From: Kitasatospora cheerisanensis KCTC 2395
GTDB taxonomy: Bacteria; Actinomycetota; Actinomycetes; Streptomycetales; Streptomycetaceae
Length of the DNA stretch: 64,000 nucleotides
Reading direction: 5' to 3'
Assembly (NCBI RefSeq): GCF_000696185.1
Contig: NZ_KK853997.1
Location: 3,360,277-3,424,276, forward strand
The notes under the pieces are model-generated. The model saw only the letters and a program-made list of their open reading frames with translations. It was not told the origin of the DNA and made no database searches. Made by a program: the position numbers and the translations under genes. Positions 35,456-47,314 of this stretch are shown here, one piece after another. Within the stretch, counting starts at the first letter, position 1; each line of letters begins with the position of its first letter.

Positions 35456-37063
35456 CTACTTCAGGCGGAAGGCCTTCATGACCTTCAGGCCGGTGGTGAA
35501 CAGCTCGGCGAACTTCCGGTCGTCCAGGCCCATCGACGGGCCGATCGGCAGCAGCCGCTGGACGGCGATGGTCTGCGCCTCGGTGTAGCGCAGGATGCCT
35601 TCGGCGCCGTGCCGGCGGCCGAGCCCGGAGTCGCCCATGCCGCCCATCGGCGAGGCCACCGACCCGTACGCGGCGGCGTACGCCTCGTTGACGTTGACGG
35701 TGCCGGTGCGCAGCCGGGCGGCGACCTTGCGGCCGCGGGAGGTGTCCTTGGTCCACACGCTGGAGTTCAGGCCGTACGGGGTGGCGTTGGCGGCGGCGAC
35801 CGCCTCGTCCTCGGTGTCGAAGCGGTAGATCGACACCACCGGGCCGAAGGTCTCCTCGGCGCACACCGCCATCTCGGGGGTGACGCCGTCCAGGATGGTC
35901 GGCTCGAAGAACAGCGGCCCGAGGTCGGGCCGGGCCTGCCCGCCGGCGACCACGGTCGCGCCGGCCTTGACCGCCTCCTCGACGTGCCGGGTGACGGTCT
36001 CCAGCTGACGGCCCGACACCAGCGAGCCCATGTCCGCGCCGTAGGCGAGGCCGCCGCCGAGGCGGAGCGCGGCGGTCTTCTCGGCGAACCGGGCCAGGAA
36101 GTCGTCGGCCACCGACCGGTGCACGTACAGCCGCTCGATCGAGATGCACAGCTGTCCGGCGGAGGAGAAGCAGGCCCGGACGGCGCCCGCCGCGGCCTTG
36201 TCCAGGTCGGCGTCCGAGAGCACCAGCATGGCGTTCTTGCCGCCGAGTTCGAGCGACGCGCCGACCAGCCGCTCGGCGGCCCGCCGGGCCACGTCCCGCC
36301 CGGTCCGGGTGGAGCCGGTGAACGCCACGTAGTCGGCGCGCTCGACCACCTGCGGGCCCACCACGGGGCCGTCGCCGAGCACGATCTGCCAGATCTGCGG
36401 CGGCAGTCCGGCCTCGACGAACAGTTCGCGCGCCCAGAGCGCGGTCAGCGCGGTCTGGGTGTCGGGCTTGTTGACCACCGCGTTGCCGGCGACCAGCGCC
36501 GGCAGGGCGTCGCCGACCGAGAGTTCCAGCGGGTAGTTCCACGGCGAGATCTGTCCGACCACGCCCTTCGGCCGGCGCGCCTCGACGGCGCTCGTCAGCA
36601 CCGGCAGCGCACCGCCCCGGCGGCGGTCCTTCAGGTAGGAGGCCGCCGTGCGGCCGTAGTGCCGGGCCGCCGAGGCGACCGCCATGACCTCCTCGAAGGC
36701 GTGCAGCCGGGCCTTGCCGGTCTCCGCCTGGATGAGGTCCAGCACCTCGTCCTGCCGCTTCAGCAGCAGGTCGTGGAAGCGCAGCAGCACGCCCGCCCGG
36801 TGCCGCACCGGCAGCGCCGCCCAGGCGGGCTGCGCCCGGCGGGCCTCGGTGAACGCCCGCTCCACGTCGCCGGGCGCGGACACCGGCAGGGTCGCCAGCA
36901 CCTCCCCGGTCAGCGGCGCGACGGTCTCCGCGACCTCGTCCCCGGACGCCGTGACGCCCTTCGCCAACCGCGCCACCAGCGCCGCCGGCACAGCCGACGC
37001 GACCGTGCGCGCCGCACCCTTCGCCGCAGGATTGCGCCGAACCTGGCTCGTGCTCTCCGTCAT
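35456..37063 (-). CDS. NADP-dependent succinic semialdehyde dehydrogenase-type ALDH
   Basis: A 535-residue aldehyde dehydrogenase. It has ISPWNYPLELSV (coenzyme site), the general base in LELGGKN, the nucleophile in AGQLCISIERLYV and the C-terminal GGMGDSGLGRRHG. Length and motifs fit the SSADH group (GabD2-like). Operon with the GMC oxidoreductase. Substrate by analogy only. Confidence 0.88.
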   Translation of the reverse strand: MTESTSQVRRNPAAKGAARTVASAVPAALVARLAKGVTASGDEVAETVAPLTGEVLATLPVSAPGDVERAFTEARRAQPAWAALPVRHRAGVLLRFHDLLLKRQDEVLDLIQAETGKARLHAFEEVMAVASAARHYGRTAASYLKDRRRGGALPVLTSAVEARRPKGVVGQISPWNYPLELSVGDALPALVAGNAVVNKPDTQTALTALWARELFVEAGLPPQIWQIVLGDGPVVGPQVVERADYVAFTGSTRTGRDVARRAAERLVGASLELGGKNAMLVLSDADLDKAAAGAVRACFSSAGQLCISIERLYVHRSVADDFLARFAEKTAALRLGGGLAYGADMGSLVSGRQLETVTRHVEEAVKAGATVVAGGQARPDLGPLFFEPTILDGVTPEMAVCAEETFGPVVSIYRFDTEDEAVAAANATPYGLNSSVWTKDTSRGRKVAARLRTGTVNVNEAYAAAYGSVASPMGGMGDSGLGRRHGAEGILRYTEAQTIAVQRLLPIGPSMGLDDRKFAELFTTGLKVMKAFRLK

Positions 37064-37181
37064 GCGGGCAGCCTAGGCGCTCGCGCCCCGCTTGTGTACC
37101 CGCCGGTAACACATTCCCCCGGCGGGGTGCCCCGACCGGCCGGACGAGCACGCGAACCGCTCCGCGCGCCCGTCCGCCGCC

Positions 37182-38783
37182 TCACTTGGTCGGCGCGAAA
37201 CTGTTCAGCACCGTCGTGAAGCGTCGCAGGCTCTGCGTCCAGTCCTTCTCCGGCCCCGACACGTACACCGCGAACGAAGTGCCGTCACTGCGCCGGAACT
37301 CCACCTCCTTCGCGTGCCGCCGGACGCCCGTGGTCCCGGTGAAGCTGAACTCCCACACCGCGCCCTCCTGGTCGTTGATCCTCGCGGCGGCCAGGGTGCT
37401 GGTCTGGAAGTCCTTCTGGCTCTTGCTGAGCGAGGCCTCCATCTGCAGCAGGTGCTCCTGCGGCGCCAGCGGCTGCCCCACCGTCACCGCGAACTGCAGG
37501 TAGTGGTCGCGGTCGTCCGGCGAGTAGTAGATCTGCGCCCCGGTCTCGCTGCGCACCCAGTTGCCGTCGGTGGGCAGCAGGAAGCGGAACCCGGCCGGGT
37601 CGTCCTTCCACACGTAGCCCGCGGGCGCGGGCCCCTGCCCGGGGCCGGGCACCGGGTCGGGCGCGGGGTCGACAACGGCGGCCTTGTGCCGATGGCTGAG
37701 GTAGTACCCGCCGCCGCCGGCCGCGACCAGCACCAGGACGACGGCCAGCACCGTCAGCACCCGCCGCTTCCCGCCGCGCCGGACGGGCGCCGCCGGAGCC
37801 GTCGTCCCGCCCGCGGTGCGCTGCTGCGGCACCTGAGGGGGCGTCACCGTCCCGGCCGCGTCGGCCCCGGGCTCGACCCGGTCGACGACCGGCACCACCT
37901 GGGTGGGCAGCCGGACGCCGGCGGCCTGTTCGGGGACGCGCATGCCGACGGTGTGTCCGGCGGCGACCTCGCGGAGCATCCGCTCGGCCTCGTCGGCGCC
38001 GGGCCGGTCGGCCGGGTCCTTGGCCATCAGCGCGGCCAGCACCGGACCGAGGCCGGCGGCCCGCCGGGCCTCCGGCAGCGGCTCGTCGACGACGGCGGCG
38101 AGGGTGCCGAGCGGGCTGTCGCGGCGGAACGGCGACTGGCCCTCGACGGCGTGGAACAGCGTCGCGCCGAGCGCCCACAGGTCGGAGGCCGGTCCGGGCC
38201 GCTGGCCCTGGGCCCGCTCGGGGGCCAGGTAGTCGGGCGAGCCGACCAGGTCGCCGGGGCGGGTGATGTCCATCGCGCCCTCGAACTTGGCGATGCCGAA
38301 GTCGAGCAGCACGACCCGTCCGCTGCCGTGTTCGAGCAGCACGTTGGCGGGCTTGACGTCCCGGTGCAGCACGCCGAGCTGGTGGCCGCGGTGCAGGGCG
38401 GCGAGCACCTGGAGGCCGACGTCGGCGGCCTCACGGGGCGTCAGGGTGCCGTCCTGGCTTATCACGTCGGACAGCGCGCGGCCGTCGACGAGTTCCATCA
38501 CGATCCACGGCCGGCCGTCCTGTTCGAGCACGTCGTGGATGGTGATGACGCCCGGGTGCTTGATCCGGGCGGCGGCCCGGGCCTCGCGCTTCATCCGGGA
38601 CTGGAGGATCTCCAGGTCCTCCTCCGAGAGGTGGCTGACCGTCAACTCCTTGACGGCCACCTCCCGGTCCAGCATTTCGTCCATGGCCCGCCAGACGGTC
38701 CCCATCCCGCCGCGTCCCAGACGCTCGCCGAGCGCGTACCGCCCCGCCAGTAGACGGCCTGTCGACTGGTCCTGTGCGCCCAT
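37182..38783 (-). CDS. Membrane Ser/Thr protein kinase with extracytoplasmic domain
   Basis: A 533-residue PknB-type kinase. The catalytic domain (about 14-275) is complete: GRGGMGTVW, VAVKEL, HRDVKPANVLL, DFGIAKFEG, APERAQG. A Pro-rich linker follows, then one membrane segment (about 350-370) and an outer domain of some 150 residues beginning GYVWKDDPAGFRFLLP. That domain resembles the outer domain of the kinase at 40150-41817. ATG at 38783 follows a G-rich ribosome site. Corresponds by position to the Ser/Thr kinase cluster of Streptomyces linked to spore-wall synthesis. Confidence 0.9.
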   Translation of the reverse strand: MGAQDQSTGRLLAGRYALGERLGRGGMGTVWRAMDEMLDREVAVKELTVSHLSEEDLEILQSRMKREARAAARIKHPGVITIHDVLEQDGRPWIVMELVDGRALSDVISQDGTLTPREAADVGLQVLAALHRGHQLGVLHRDVKPANVLLEHGSGRVVLLDFGIAKFEGAMDITRPGDLVGSPDYLAPERAQGQRPGPASDLWALGATLFHAVEGQSPFRRDSPLGTLAAVVDEPLPEARRAAGLGPVLAALMAKDPADRPGADEAERMLREVAAGHTVGMRVPEQAAGVRLPTQVVPVVDRVEPGADAAGTVTPPQVPQQRTAGGTTAPAAPVRRGGKRRVLTVLAVVLVLVAAGGGGYYLSHRHKAAVVDPAPDPVPGPGQGPAPAGYVWKDDPAGFRFLLPTDGNWVRSETGAQIYYSPDDRDHYLQFAVTVGQPLAPQEHLLQMEASLSKSQKDFQTSTLAAARINDQEGAVWEFSFTGTTGVRRHAKEVEFRRSDGTSFAVYVSGPEKDWTQSLRRFTTVLNSFAPTK

Positions 38784-38941
38784 GACCGTCCCCCCCTTCA
38801 ATGACCCCCCACCGCCGGTCGGACGAGGTCGTGGCACCTCGTGTGCCTGCTCGCACCGACGGTTCGAAGGCAAGCCTAGGCTGCGCGGGCCCGCGCGGGA
38901 ATCGCACCCCGGGTGGCGAATCGGACGGTGACCGGCTGCTT

Positions 38942-40027
38942 TCAGCCTGCGACCAGAACGACCCCGGCGACCGCCGCCGCCATCAGCGCCAGCACGGCCA
39001 GCAGCACCAGCGGCCCCAGCAGTCGCGGCGGTATCCGGGGCGGTCGCCCGGCGGGACCGGCGTCCTGACGGTCCGTCGGGGGGCGGCGCGGCGGCCTGGC
39101 GCCGCGGGGCCGCCGGGCGAGCGGCCCGGCCGCGGGGCGGGGCGTCGGCAGCAGCGGGGCGGGCGGGCCGTCCGGGTACGGCTCGGGCGCGAACGCCAGC
39201 AGCTCGCGCAACTCCCGCTGCACGGCGACCGCGTCGGGCCGGCGGGCGGCGTCCGGGTCCAGCAGCCGCTCCACCAGCGGGCGCAGCGGGCCGCAGCCGT
39301 CGGCGGGGTGGTGGCGGCCGTCGCGGACGGCGGCCAGCAGGGTCGGCAGGTCGTGCTCGGGGTACGGGCCGTGGCCGGTGAGCAGGCGGTACAGCAGGAC
39401 GCCGAGGGCCCAGGTGTCGGCGGGCGCGCCCGCGTCGATCGCCCAGCGCTCGGCGAGCGGTCCGAGCATGAGCGCGCGCGTCTCGTACACCCGGCGCGGC
39501 ACCTCGCCGCCGAGCGCCGCGCACAGTTCCTCCTCGGCCGCGCCGAGCAGCAGGCCGCCGAGCATCGCCGCGCCGTCCTCGCAGACCAGCACGGTGCGGG
39601 TGGTGACGTTGCCGTGGGTGAGTCCGGCCTCGTGCACGGCCCGCAGCGCGCCGGCCAGGTCGGCGCCGATCTCCGCGACCCGGTACGGCGACAGCGGCCC
39701 GTTGCCGACCAGCCGCTCCAGCGGCACCGCGGACACCGACTCCTCGGCGACCCACAGCAGTTCGCCCTCGGGGCCGGCGGCGAGCCCGCGCAGCAGCCGC
39801 GGGTGGGTGGGCGCGGCCGCCGCGACCTGGGCGACCCGGGCGGTCAGCCGGGCCGCGTGGCCGGGCGCGGCGCCGCCGACGGGGTCGAGCAGTTCGGGCA
39901 GCTCCAGGCCGAACAGCCGCACCCGGGCGCCGCTCTGCGCGTCCACCGCGGGCACGCCGACGTCGTCGTCCGGACGGTCCGTCACCCGGTACCGCCCGGC
40001 CACCACCTGCCCGGGGGCCGTTCGCAT
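38942..40027 (-). CDS. Membrane-anchored pseudokinase
   Basis: A 361-residue kinase-fold protein that has lost catalytic residues. The HRD loop is HGN (138-140, THGNVTTRTVLV), the Lys and Asn of HRDxKxxN are Thr, DFG is LGG (156-158), and the VAIK lysine region reads ARVRLFGLE. The later helices (DTWALGVLLYRLLTGHGPYPE, DAARRPDA) are kinase-like. A Pro/Arg-rich linker and a single C-terminal membrane segment (about 338-360) follow. It lies between two active kinases on the same strand, so it may act as their scaffold or substrate. Confidence 0.85.
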   Translation of the reverse strand: MRTAPGQVVAGRYRVTDRPDDDVGVPAVDAQSGARVRLFGLELPELLDPVGGAAPGHAARLTARVAQVAAAAPTHPRLLRGLAAGPEGELLWVAEESVSAVPLERLVGNGPLSPYRVAEIGADLAGALRAVHEAGLTHGNVTTRTVLVCEDGAAMLGGLLLGAAEEELCAALGGEVPRRVYETRALMLGPLAERWAIDAGAPADTWALGVLLYRLLTGHGPYPEHDLPTLLAAVRDGRHHPADGCGPLRPLVERLLDPDAARRPDAVAVQRELRELLAFAPEPYPDGPPAPLLPTPRPAAGPLARRPRGARPPRRPPTDRQDAGPAGRPPRIPPRLLGPLVLLAVLALMAAAVAGVVLVAG

Positions 40028-40149
40028 GCCTGTTCCTCACGCCGTAGTCCTGCCAGCCTACGGCCCCCGGCCGCCCCCGCCACCTTCCGGTGCGGCCTTT
40101 CAACTCCCTTGTGCCTCCGCGTCGGAGGCGCCCGGCGCGCGGGGCGCTG

Positions 40150-41817
40150 CTACGGCGCGGGCTGGAAGCTCTCGAAGGAGATCCGGCGCGCCAGCGAGCC
40201 GTCCGGCGCGGACCACACGGATTCCGGCATGGTCCAGTAGATCGCGTAGCCGTACTTGCCCTCGCCGGTGACGAAGCCGCGGTTCAGCGAGTGCAGCACG
40301 GTGCCGGTCTTGCCGCTGTACGTCCACTCCCAGTCGGCGGCGTTGGTCCAGCCCCGGTAGGCGACCGATTCGACCCGGATCCGGCGGTAGTTGGACATCG
40401 TCGCGGAGCGGTCGGCGGCCTGCCAGTCCTTGAGCGCGCTGTCGCCGGCGGGCGACTGCCAGTCGACGACCAGGCGCAGCCCGTTGCCCTCGAAGCGGCG
40501 GCTGGTGGAGCGGTAGTCCGGGCCCTGGTCGGTCATCCAGTTCGGCAGCGTGATGCTGAAGCCCGACGGGTCATGGAACACCCGGTAGCCGTCCGGAACC
40601 TGACCTGGCGTCAGCACCGGCGCGGGCGGCTCCTCCGACTGCGCGGACGCGCTGGGGCTCGGGCTCGGGCTGGCGCCGGCGCTCGCGGACGGCGGGGCGC
40701 TCGGGCCGCCCGACGGCTGCACCGGGGCGGCGGCGCCGCCGTCCGCGGCGCTCGCCCCGGTGCCCTTGCCGTCGGGCCACCACACCACCAGGGCGGCGAC
40801 CAGTGCCAGCACCGCGACGACCGCGGCGACGATCAGCGGGGTGCGCCGCCGGGACGCGCCGTCGCGCGGCACCGCCGCGGTCGTCGCCGCGGCGGCGGGC
40901 TCGGCGGGCAGCGCGCGGGTGGCGGTCTCGGTGGCGACCGGCTCGGCGGGCACGGCCGCGGCGGCGCGCTTCGGCTCGGGCAGCGCCCGGCCGGCGACGA
41001 TCCGCTGCAGCAGGTCGCGGGCCGTGTCGGCGTCCATCCGCTTCGCGGGGTCCTTCTCCAGCAGCCCTTCGATGACCGGCCGCAGCGGCCCGGCGTTGGC
41101 GGGCGGCGGGAGTTCCTCGGTCATCACGGCGGTCAGCGTGGCCAGCGCGGAGCCCCGGTCGTACGGCGGGACGCCCTCGACCATCGCGTACAGGGTGCCG
41201 CCCAGCGACCACAGGTCGGACGGCGGGCCGGGCCGCCGGCCGCGGGCCCGCTCGGGCGCGATGTACGAGGGCGCGCCGACCAGCATGCCGGTGGAGGTGA
41301 TCGAGGTGTCGCCCTCGACGCTGGCGATGCCGAAGTCGGTGAGCACCGTCCGGCCGTCGTCGCCGATCAGCACGTTGGACGGCTTCACGTCGCGGTGCAG
41401 CACGCCCTGGCTGTGCGCGGCGCCGAGCACCCCGAGCAGGTCCAGGCCGATCGCGGCGGCCCGCTCGGGCGTGAGCGCGCCGTCCTCGCGGACCACGTCG
41501 GCCAGCGAGCGGCCGTCGACCAGTTCCATCACGATCCACGGCCGCCCGTCCTCCTCGACCACGTCGAAGACGGTGACGGCGGCGGTGTGCCGGATCCGGG
41601 CGGTGGCCTTGGCCTCGCGCAGGGTGCGGACGATCAGCCGGTGCTTCTCGGCCTCGTCGACGGCCCCGGTCATCCGGAGTTCCTTCACCGCGACGATCCG
41701 GCCGAGCATCTCGTCCTCGGCCCGCCACACGGTGCCCATGCCGCCCCGGCCGAGCACCTCGCCCAGCCGGTAGCGGTCCGCCAGCAGTCGGCCGGTCGGT
41801 TCCTGCGGCTGCGTCAT
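40150..41817 (-). CDS. Membrane Ser/Thr protein kinase with extracytoplasmic domain
   Basis: A 555-residue kinase with all catalytic motifs: GRGGMGTVW, VAVKELRM, HRDVKPSNVLI, DFGIASVEG, APERARG. A Pro/Ala-rich linker precedes one membrane segment (about 350-370). A Ser/Pro-rich stalk follows, then an outer domain starting GYRVFHDPSGFSITLP that parallels the one in the kinase at 37182-38783. ATG at 41817 is preceded by GGAG. First gene of the kinase-pseudokinase-kinase run. Confidence 0.9.
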   Translation of the reverse strand: MTQPQEPTGRLLADRYRLGEVLGRGGMGTVWRAEDEMLGRIVAVKELRMTGAVDEAEKHRLIVRTLREAKATARIRHTAAVTVFDVVEEDGRPWIVMELVDGRSLADVVREDGALTPERAAAIGLDLLGVLGAAHSQGVLHRDVKPSNVLIGDDGRTVLTDFGIASVEGDTSITSTGMLVGAPSYIAPERARGRRPGPPSDLWSLGGTLYAMVEGVPPYDRGSALATLTAVMTEELPPPANAGPLRPVIEGLLEKDPAKRMDADTARDLLQRIVAGRALPEPKRAAAAVPAEPVATETATRALPAEPAAAATTAAVPRDGASRRRTPLIVAAVVAVLALVAALVVWWPDGKGTGASAADGGAAAPVQPSGGPSAPPSASAGASPSPSPSASAQSEEPPAPVLTPGQVPDGYRVFHDPSGFSITLPNWMTDQGPDYRSTSRRFEGNGLRLVVDWQSPAGDSALKDWQAADRSATMSNYRRIRVESVAYRGWTNAADWEWTYSGKTGTVLHSLNRGFVTGEGKYGYAIYWTMPESVWSAPDGSLARRISFESFQPAP

Positions 41818-42164
41818 CGGTGCGCTCTCCCCATGGTGTTGCGGCCCTCGCCGGGCACCCCGGCCGGGACCTGACGGCATGTCGGGCCGCCGCGGGCGGC
41901 GGTCGCACGCCGGGGCACCATCATCCCCTGCCGCCGCCCCGCCCGGCCACCCACCCCCACCCGGGCCACGCCCCGTGCGCCCCTCCCGTCCCTTCCGCAC
42001 CGCATCACCGACCGAAAACGATCGCTCGCGACCCACTCCCGTCCGCCCCGGGCTGTCCCGCCGGCGGACGGGCCGCGCGGGCCGGCGAATCCCGCTGTCC
42101 AACTGTCTTTATGCCCTGCTAACGTCTGCGCGTTCTTCACATCATCGCCACGGGGGAAGCCCAC
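41818..42164. other. Divergent intergenic region
   Basis: About 350 bp between the kinase and the small membrane protein gene. The minus side is pyrimidine-rich. The plus side has TAACGT (42120-42125), a possible -10 about 40 bp before the ATG at 42165. No gene or stable hairpin seen. Confidence 0.4.
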
Positions 42165-42714
42165 ATGACCACGCCCGAGCCCACCGACCCGATCGCCCCG
42201 CCGACCCCGGACCCGGCTGCCTCGGCGGCCCTCGCCGCCCCGCCGCCCCGACCGCGCCGGCCTGGGGCGGCGCCCGGCCGGGGTCCCGCTGGCCGGGGCC
42301 CACGCAGGCCCCAAGAACCTGCCGGCCGCGGTGCTGGCGGGCGTCGGCGTCGCGCTGGTCTCCGGCCTGCTGTACGGATTCATCGTCAAGGCCATCGACC
42401 ACGAGATCGCCTGGATGGTGATCGGCATCGCCGCCGCCGTCGGCCTCACCCTCGGCAAGATCGGCGGCAAGCACGTGGCCCTGCCGCCGGTCGGCGCGCT
42501 GCTGGCCGTGTTCGGCCTGGTCTTCGGCGAGATGTTCGGCATCGCGCTGGTCGTCCAGGAGATGTCCGGCGTGTCGGTGCTCGAAGTCTTCACCGACCAC
42601 TTCTCCGTCCTGACGGAGACCTGGAAGGAGACCTTCGACTTCATGTCGGGCCTGTTCATCGTGATCGGCCTGGCCGTCGGCTTCAACCTGACCCGGAAGT
42701 TCGGCGACTCCTGA
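42165..42714 (+). CDS. Small membrane protein with Pro-rich N-terminus (frame interrupted twice)
   Basis: The N-terminus MTTPEPTDPIAPPTPDPAA is in one frame, APTAPAWGGARPG in a second, and GVPLAGAHAGPKNLPAAVLAG onward in a third. One restored base in the C run near 42246-42249 and one in the G run 42270-42273 join them into a 183-residue protein. It would have a Pro-rich cytosolic N-terminus and about four membrane helices (from LAGVGVALVSGLLYGF to LFIVIGLAVGFNL). GGGGGAAG precedes the ATG. Function unknown. Confidence 0.72.
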
Positions 42715-42724
42715 CGGCGCGTCA

Positions 42725-42768
42725 CGGAAGAGGGCCCCTGCCGCGGCTGCGGCAGGGGCCCTCTTCCG
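42725..42768. terminator. Long hairpin between the membrane protein gene and guaB3
   Basis: A perfect 20-bp stem (42725-42744 with 42749-42768) with loop GGCT, between convergent genes. Confidence 0.9.
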
Positions 42769-42776
42769 TTCCGGTG

Positions 42777-43895
42777 TCAGCGGCCCGGGTTGACCGTGAC
42801 CTCGACCCGCTGGAACTCCTTGAGCTCCGTGTAGCCGGTGGTGGCCATCGCCCGGCGCAGCGCGCCGAACAGGTTCATGGTGCCGTCGGGGGTGTGCGAC
42901 GGGCCGGCCAGGATCTGCTCGGTGGAGCCGACGGTGCCGAGGTGCACGCGCTTGCCGCGCGGCAGCTCCTCGTGGACGGCCTCCATGCCCCAGTGGTAGC
43001 CCTGGCCGGGCGCGTCGGTGGCGCGGGCCAGCGCGGCGCCGATCATCACCGCGTCCGCGCCACAGGCGACGGCCTTCGGGATGTCGCCGCTGTAGCCGAC
43101 GCCGCCGTCCGCGATCACGTGCACGTAGCGGCCGCCGGACTCGTCCATGTAGTCCCGGCGGGCCGCGGCGACGTCCGCCACGGCGGTCGCCATCGGGACC
43201 TGGATGCCCAGCACGTTGCGGGTGGTGTGCGCGGCGCCGCCGCCGAAGCCGACCAGCACGCCGGCCGCGCCGGTGCGCATCAGGTGCAGCGCGGCGGTGT
43301 AGGTGGCGCAGCCGCCGACGATCACCGGGACGTCCAGCTCGTAGATGAACTGCTTCAGGTTGAGCGGCTCGGCCGCGCCCGACACGTGCTCGGCGGACAC
43401 CGTGGTGCCGCGGATCACGAACACGTCGACGCCGGCGTCCACGACGGCCTTGGAGAACTCGGCGGTGCGCTGCGGCGAGAGCGCCGCGGCGGTGACCACG
43501 CCCGAGTCACGGACCTCCTTGATCCGCTCCTTGATCAGCTCGGCCTTGATCGGCTCGGAGTACACCTCCTGCAGGCGGCGGGTCGCCTCCGCCTCGTCGG
43601 TGATCGACGCGATCTCCTCCAGCAGCGGCCGCGGGTCCTCGTACCGCGTCCACAGGCCTTCCAGGTTCAGCACGCCCAGGCCGCCCAGCTGCCCGATCGC
43701 GATCGCCTGCTGCGGCGACACCACGCTGTCCATCGGCGCCGCCAGGAACGGCAGTTCGAACCGGTAGGCGTCGATCTGCCAAGCGATCGAGACCTCCTTC
43801 GGGTCACGCGTACGGCGGCTGGGGACGACGGCGATGTCGTCGAAGGAGTACGCCCGGCGGCCGCGCTTGCCTCGCCCGATCTCGATCTCAGTCAC
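42777..43895 (-). CDS. guaB3: GuaB3, IMP dehydrogenase-like protein lacking CBS domains and catalytic Cys
   Basis: A 372-residue TIM-barrel protein of the IMPDH/GMP reductase superfamily. It begins VTEIEIGRGKRGRRAYSFDD with GTG at 43895 (GAAGG upstream). Substrate-loop motifs are present, such as LAAPMDSVVS and ADGGVGYSGDI. Where true IMPDH has GPGSICTTR, it reads GFGGGAAHTTR, so the catalytic Cys is missing. It also lacks the CBS pair. It follows guaB on the same strand, separated by a hairpin. Orthologues occur across actinobacteria; the substrate is not settled to my knowledge. Confidence 0.88.
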   Translation of the reverse strand: MTEIEIGRGKRGRRAYSFDDIAVVPSRRTRDPKEVSIAWQIDAYRFELPFLAAPMDSVVSPQQAIAIGQLGGLGVLNLEGLWTRYEDPRPLLEEIASITDEAEATRRLQEVYSEPIKAELIKERIKEVRDSGVVTAAALSPQRTAEFSKAVVDAGVDVFVIRGTTVSAEHVSGAAEPLNLKQFIYELDVPVIVGGCATYTAALHLMRTGAAGVLVGFGGGAAHTTRNVLGIQVPMATAVADVAAARRDYMDESGGRYVHVIADGGVGYSGDIPKAVACGADAVMIGAALARATDAPGQGYHWGMEAVHEELPRGKRVHLGTVGSTEQILAGPSHTPDGTMNLFGALRRAMATTGYTELKEFQRVEVTVNPGR

Positions 43896-44000
43896 TTCGA
43901 GCCCTTCTGCTGCTTTCCATCTCCCGACCGGGTCACCCCGGCCGCACCCAAGTATCCCGTACGACCCCTTTGCGCCCCGACAGGGGCGCACCGAACGGCA

Positions 44001-44043
44001 GGAGCCGCCCGGTCCGCAGCTGGACTGCGGGCCGGGCGGCTCC
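44001..44043. terminator. Hairpin between guaB and guaB3
   Basis: A 19-bp stem with one wobble (44001-44019 with 44025-44043) and loop CTGGA just after the guaB stop (44055, minus strand). It would let guaB end before guaB3. Confidence 0.85.
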
Positions 44044-44054
44044 GGTGGTACGGG

Positions 44055-46507
<2,453 letters not shown>

Positions 46508-46702
46508 CGGTCCATGGTGCCTGGTCGGACCGGAAAACGCGGCACCGCGTCCGGACTTGTGCATCGGAACGTTATGCGTCGCCGGGTGCACCGTGCCGCC
46601 TCCCCTGCCTGTCCGCTGGTCCCCGAGGTGCTCCACTACTCCATGGTGCAGCCTCGGGACCACAACGTCACACGTCCGAGCGAGCGCAGTTGCCGCACCC
46701 GC

Positions 46703-47314
46703 TCAGCGGACCAGGCCCCAACGGAAGCCCAGCGCCACCGCGTGCGCGCGGTCCGAGGCGCCCAACTTCTTGAACAGCCGCCGGGCGTGCGTCTTCACGG
46801 TGTCCTCGGACAGGAAGAGCTCGCGGCCGATCTCCGCGTTGCTGCGGCCGTGGCTCATCCCCTCCAGCACCTGGATCTCACGGGCCGTCAGGGTCGGTGC
46901 GGCGCCCATGTCCGGGCTGCGCAGCCGGCGCGGCGCCAGGCGCCAGGTCGGGTCGGCCAGCGCCTGGGTGACGGTGGCCCGCAGCTCGGCGCGCGAGGCG
47001 TCCTTGTGCAGGTAGCCGCGGGCCCCGGCGGCGACCGCGAGGGCCACGCCGTCCAGGTCCTCGGCCACGGTGAGCATGATGATCCGGGCGCCCGGGTCGG
47101 CCGAGAGCAGCCGGCGGACCGTCTCCACCCCGCCCAGTCCGGGCATCCGGACGTCCATCAGAACGAGATCGGAACGGTCGGCCACCCAGCGGCGGAGGAC
47201 CTCCTCACCGTTCGTCGCAGTGGTCACCCGGTCGACGCCGGGCACGGTCGCCACGGCACGGCGCAGCGCCTCCCGGGCGAGCGGGGAATCGTCGCAGACG
47301 AGTACGGATGTCAT
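46703..47314 (-). CDS. bldM: Developmental response regulator BldM
   Basis: A 203-residue protein with the length and sequence of BldM. The receiver domain starts MTSVLVCDDSPLAREALRRA, with D54 in LVLMDVRMPG; the LuxR HTH is LTAREIQVLEGMSHG...KTHARRLFKKL. BldM controls aerial hyphae and, with WhiI, sporulation genes, without a classical partner kinase. The ATG has GGAGG nine bases upstream. A BldN-type promoter lies about 150 bp upstream. Confidence 0.96.
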   Translation of the reverse strand: MTSVLVCDDSPLAREALRRAVATVPGVDRVTTATNGEEVLRRWVADRSDLVLMDVRMPGLGGVETVRRLLSADPGARIIMLTVAEDLDGVALAVAAGARGYLHKDASRAELRATVTQALADPTWRLAPRRLRSPDMGAAPTLTAREIQVLEGMSHGRSNAEIGRELFLSEDTVKTHARRLFKKLGASDRAHAVALGFRWGLVR

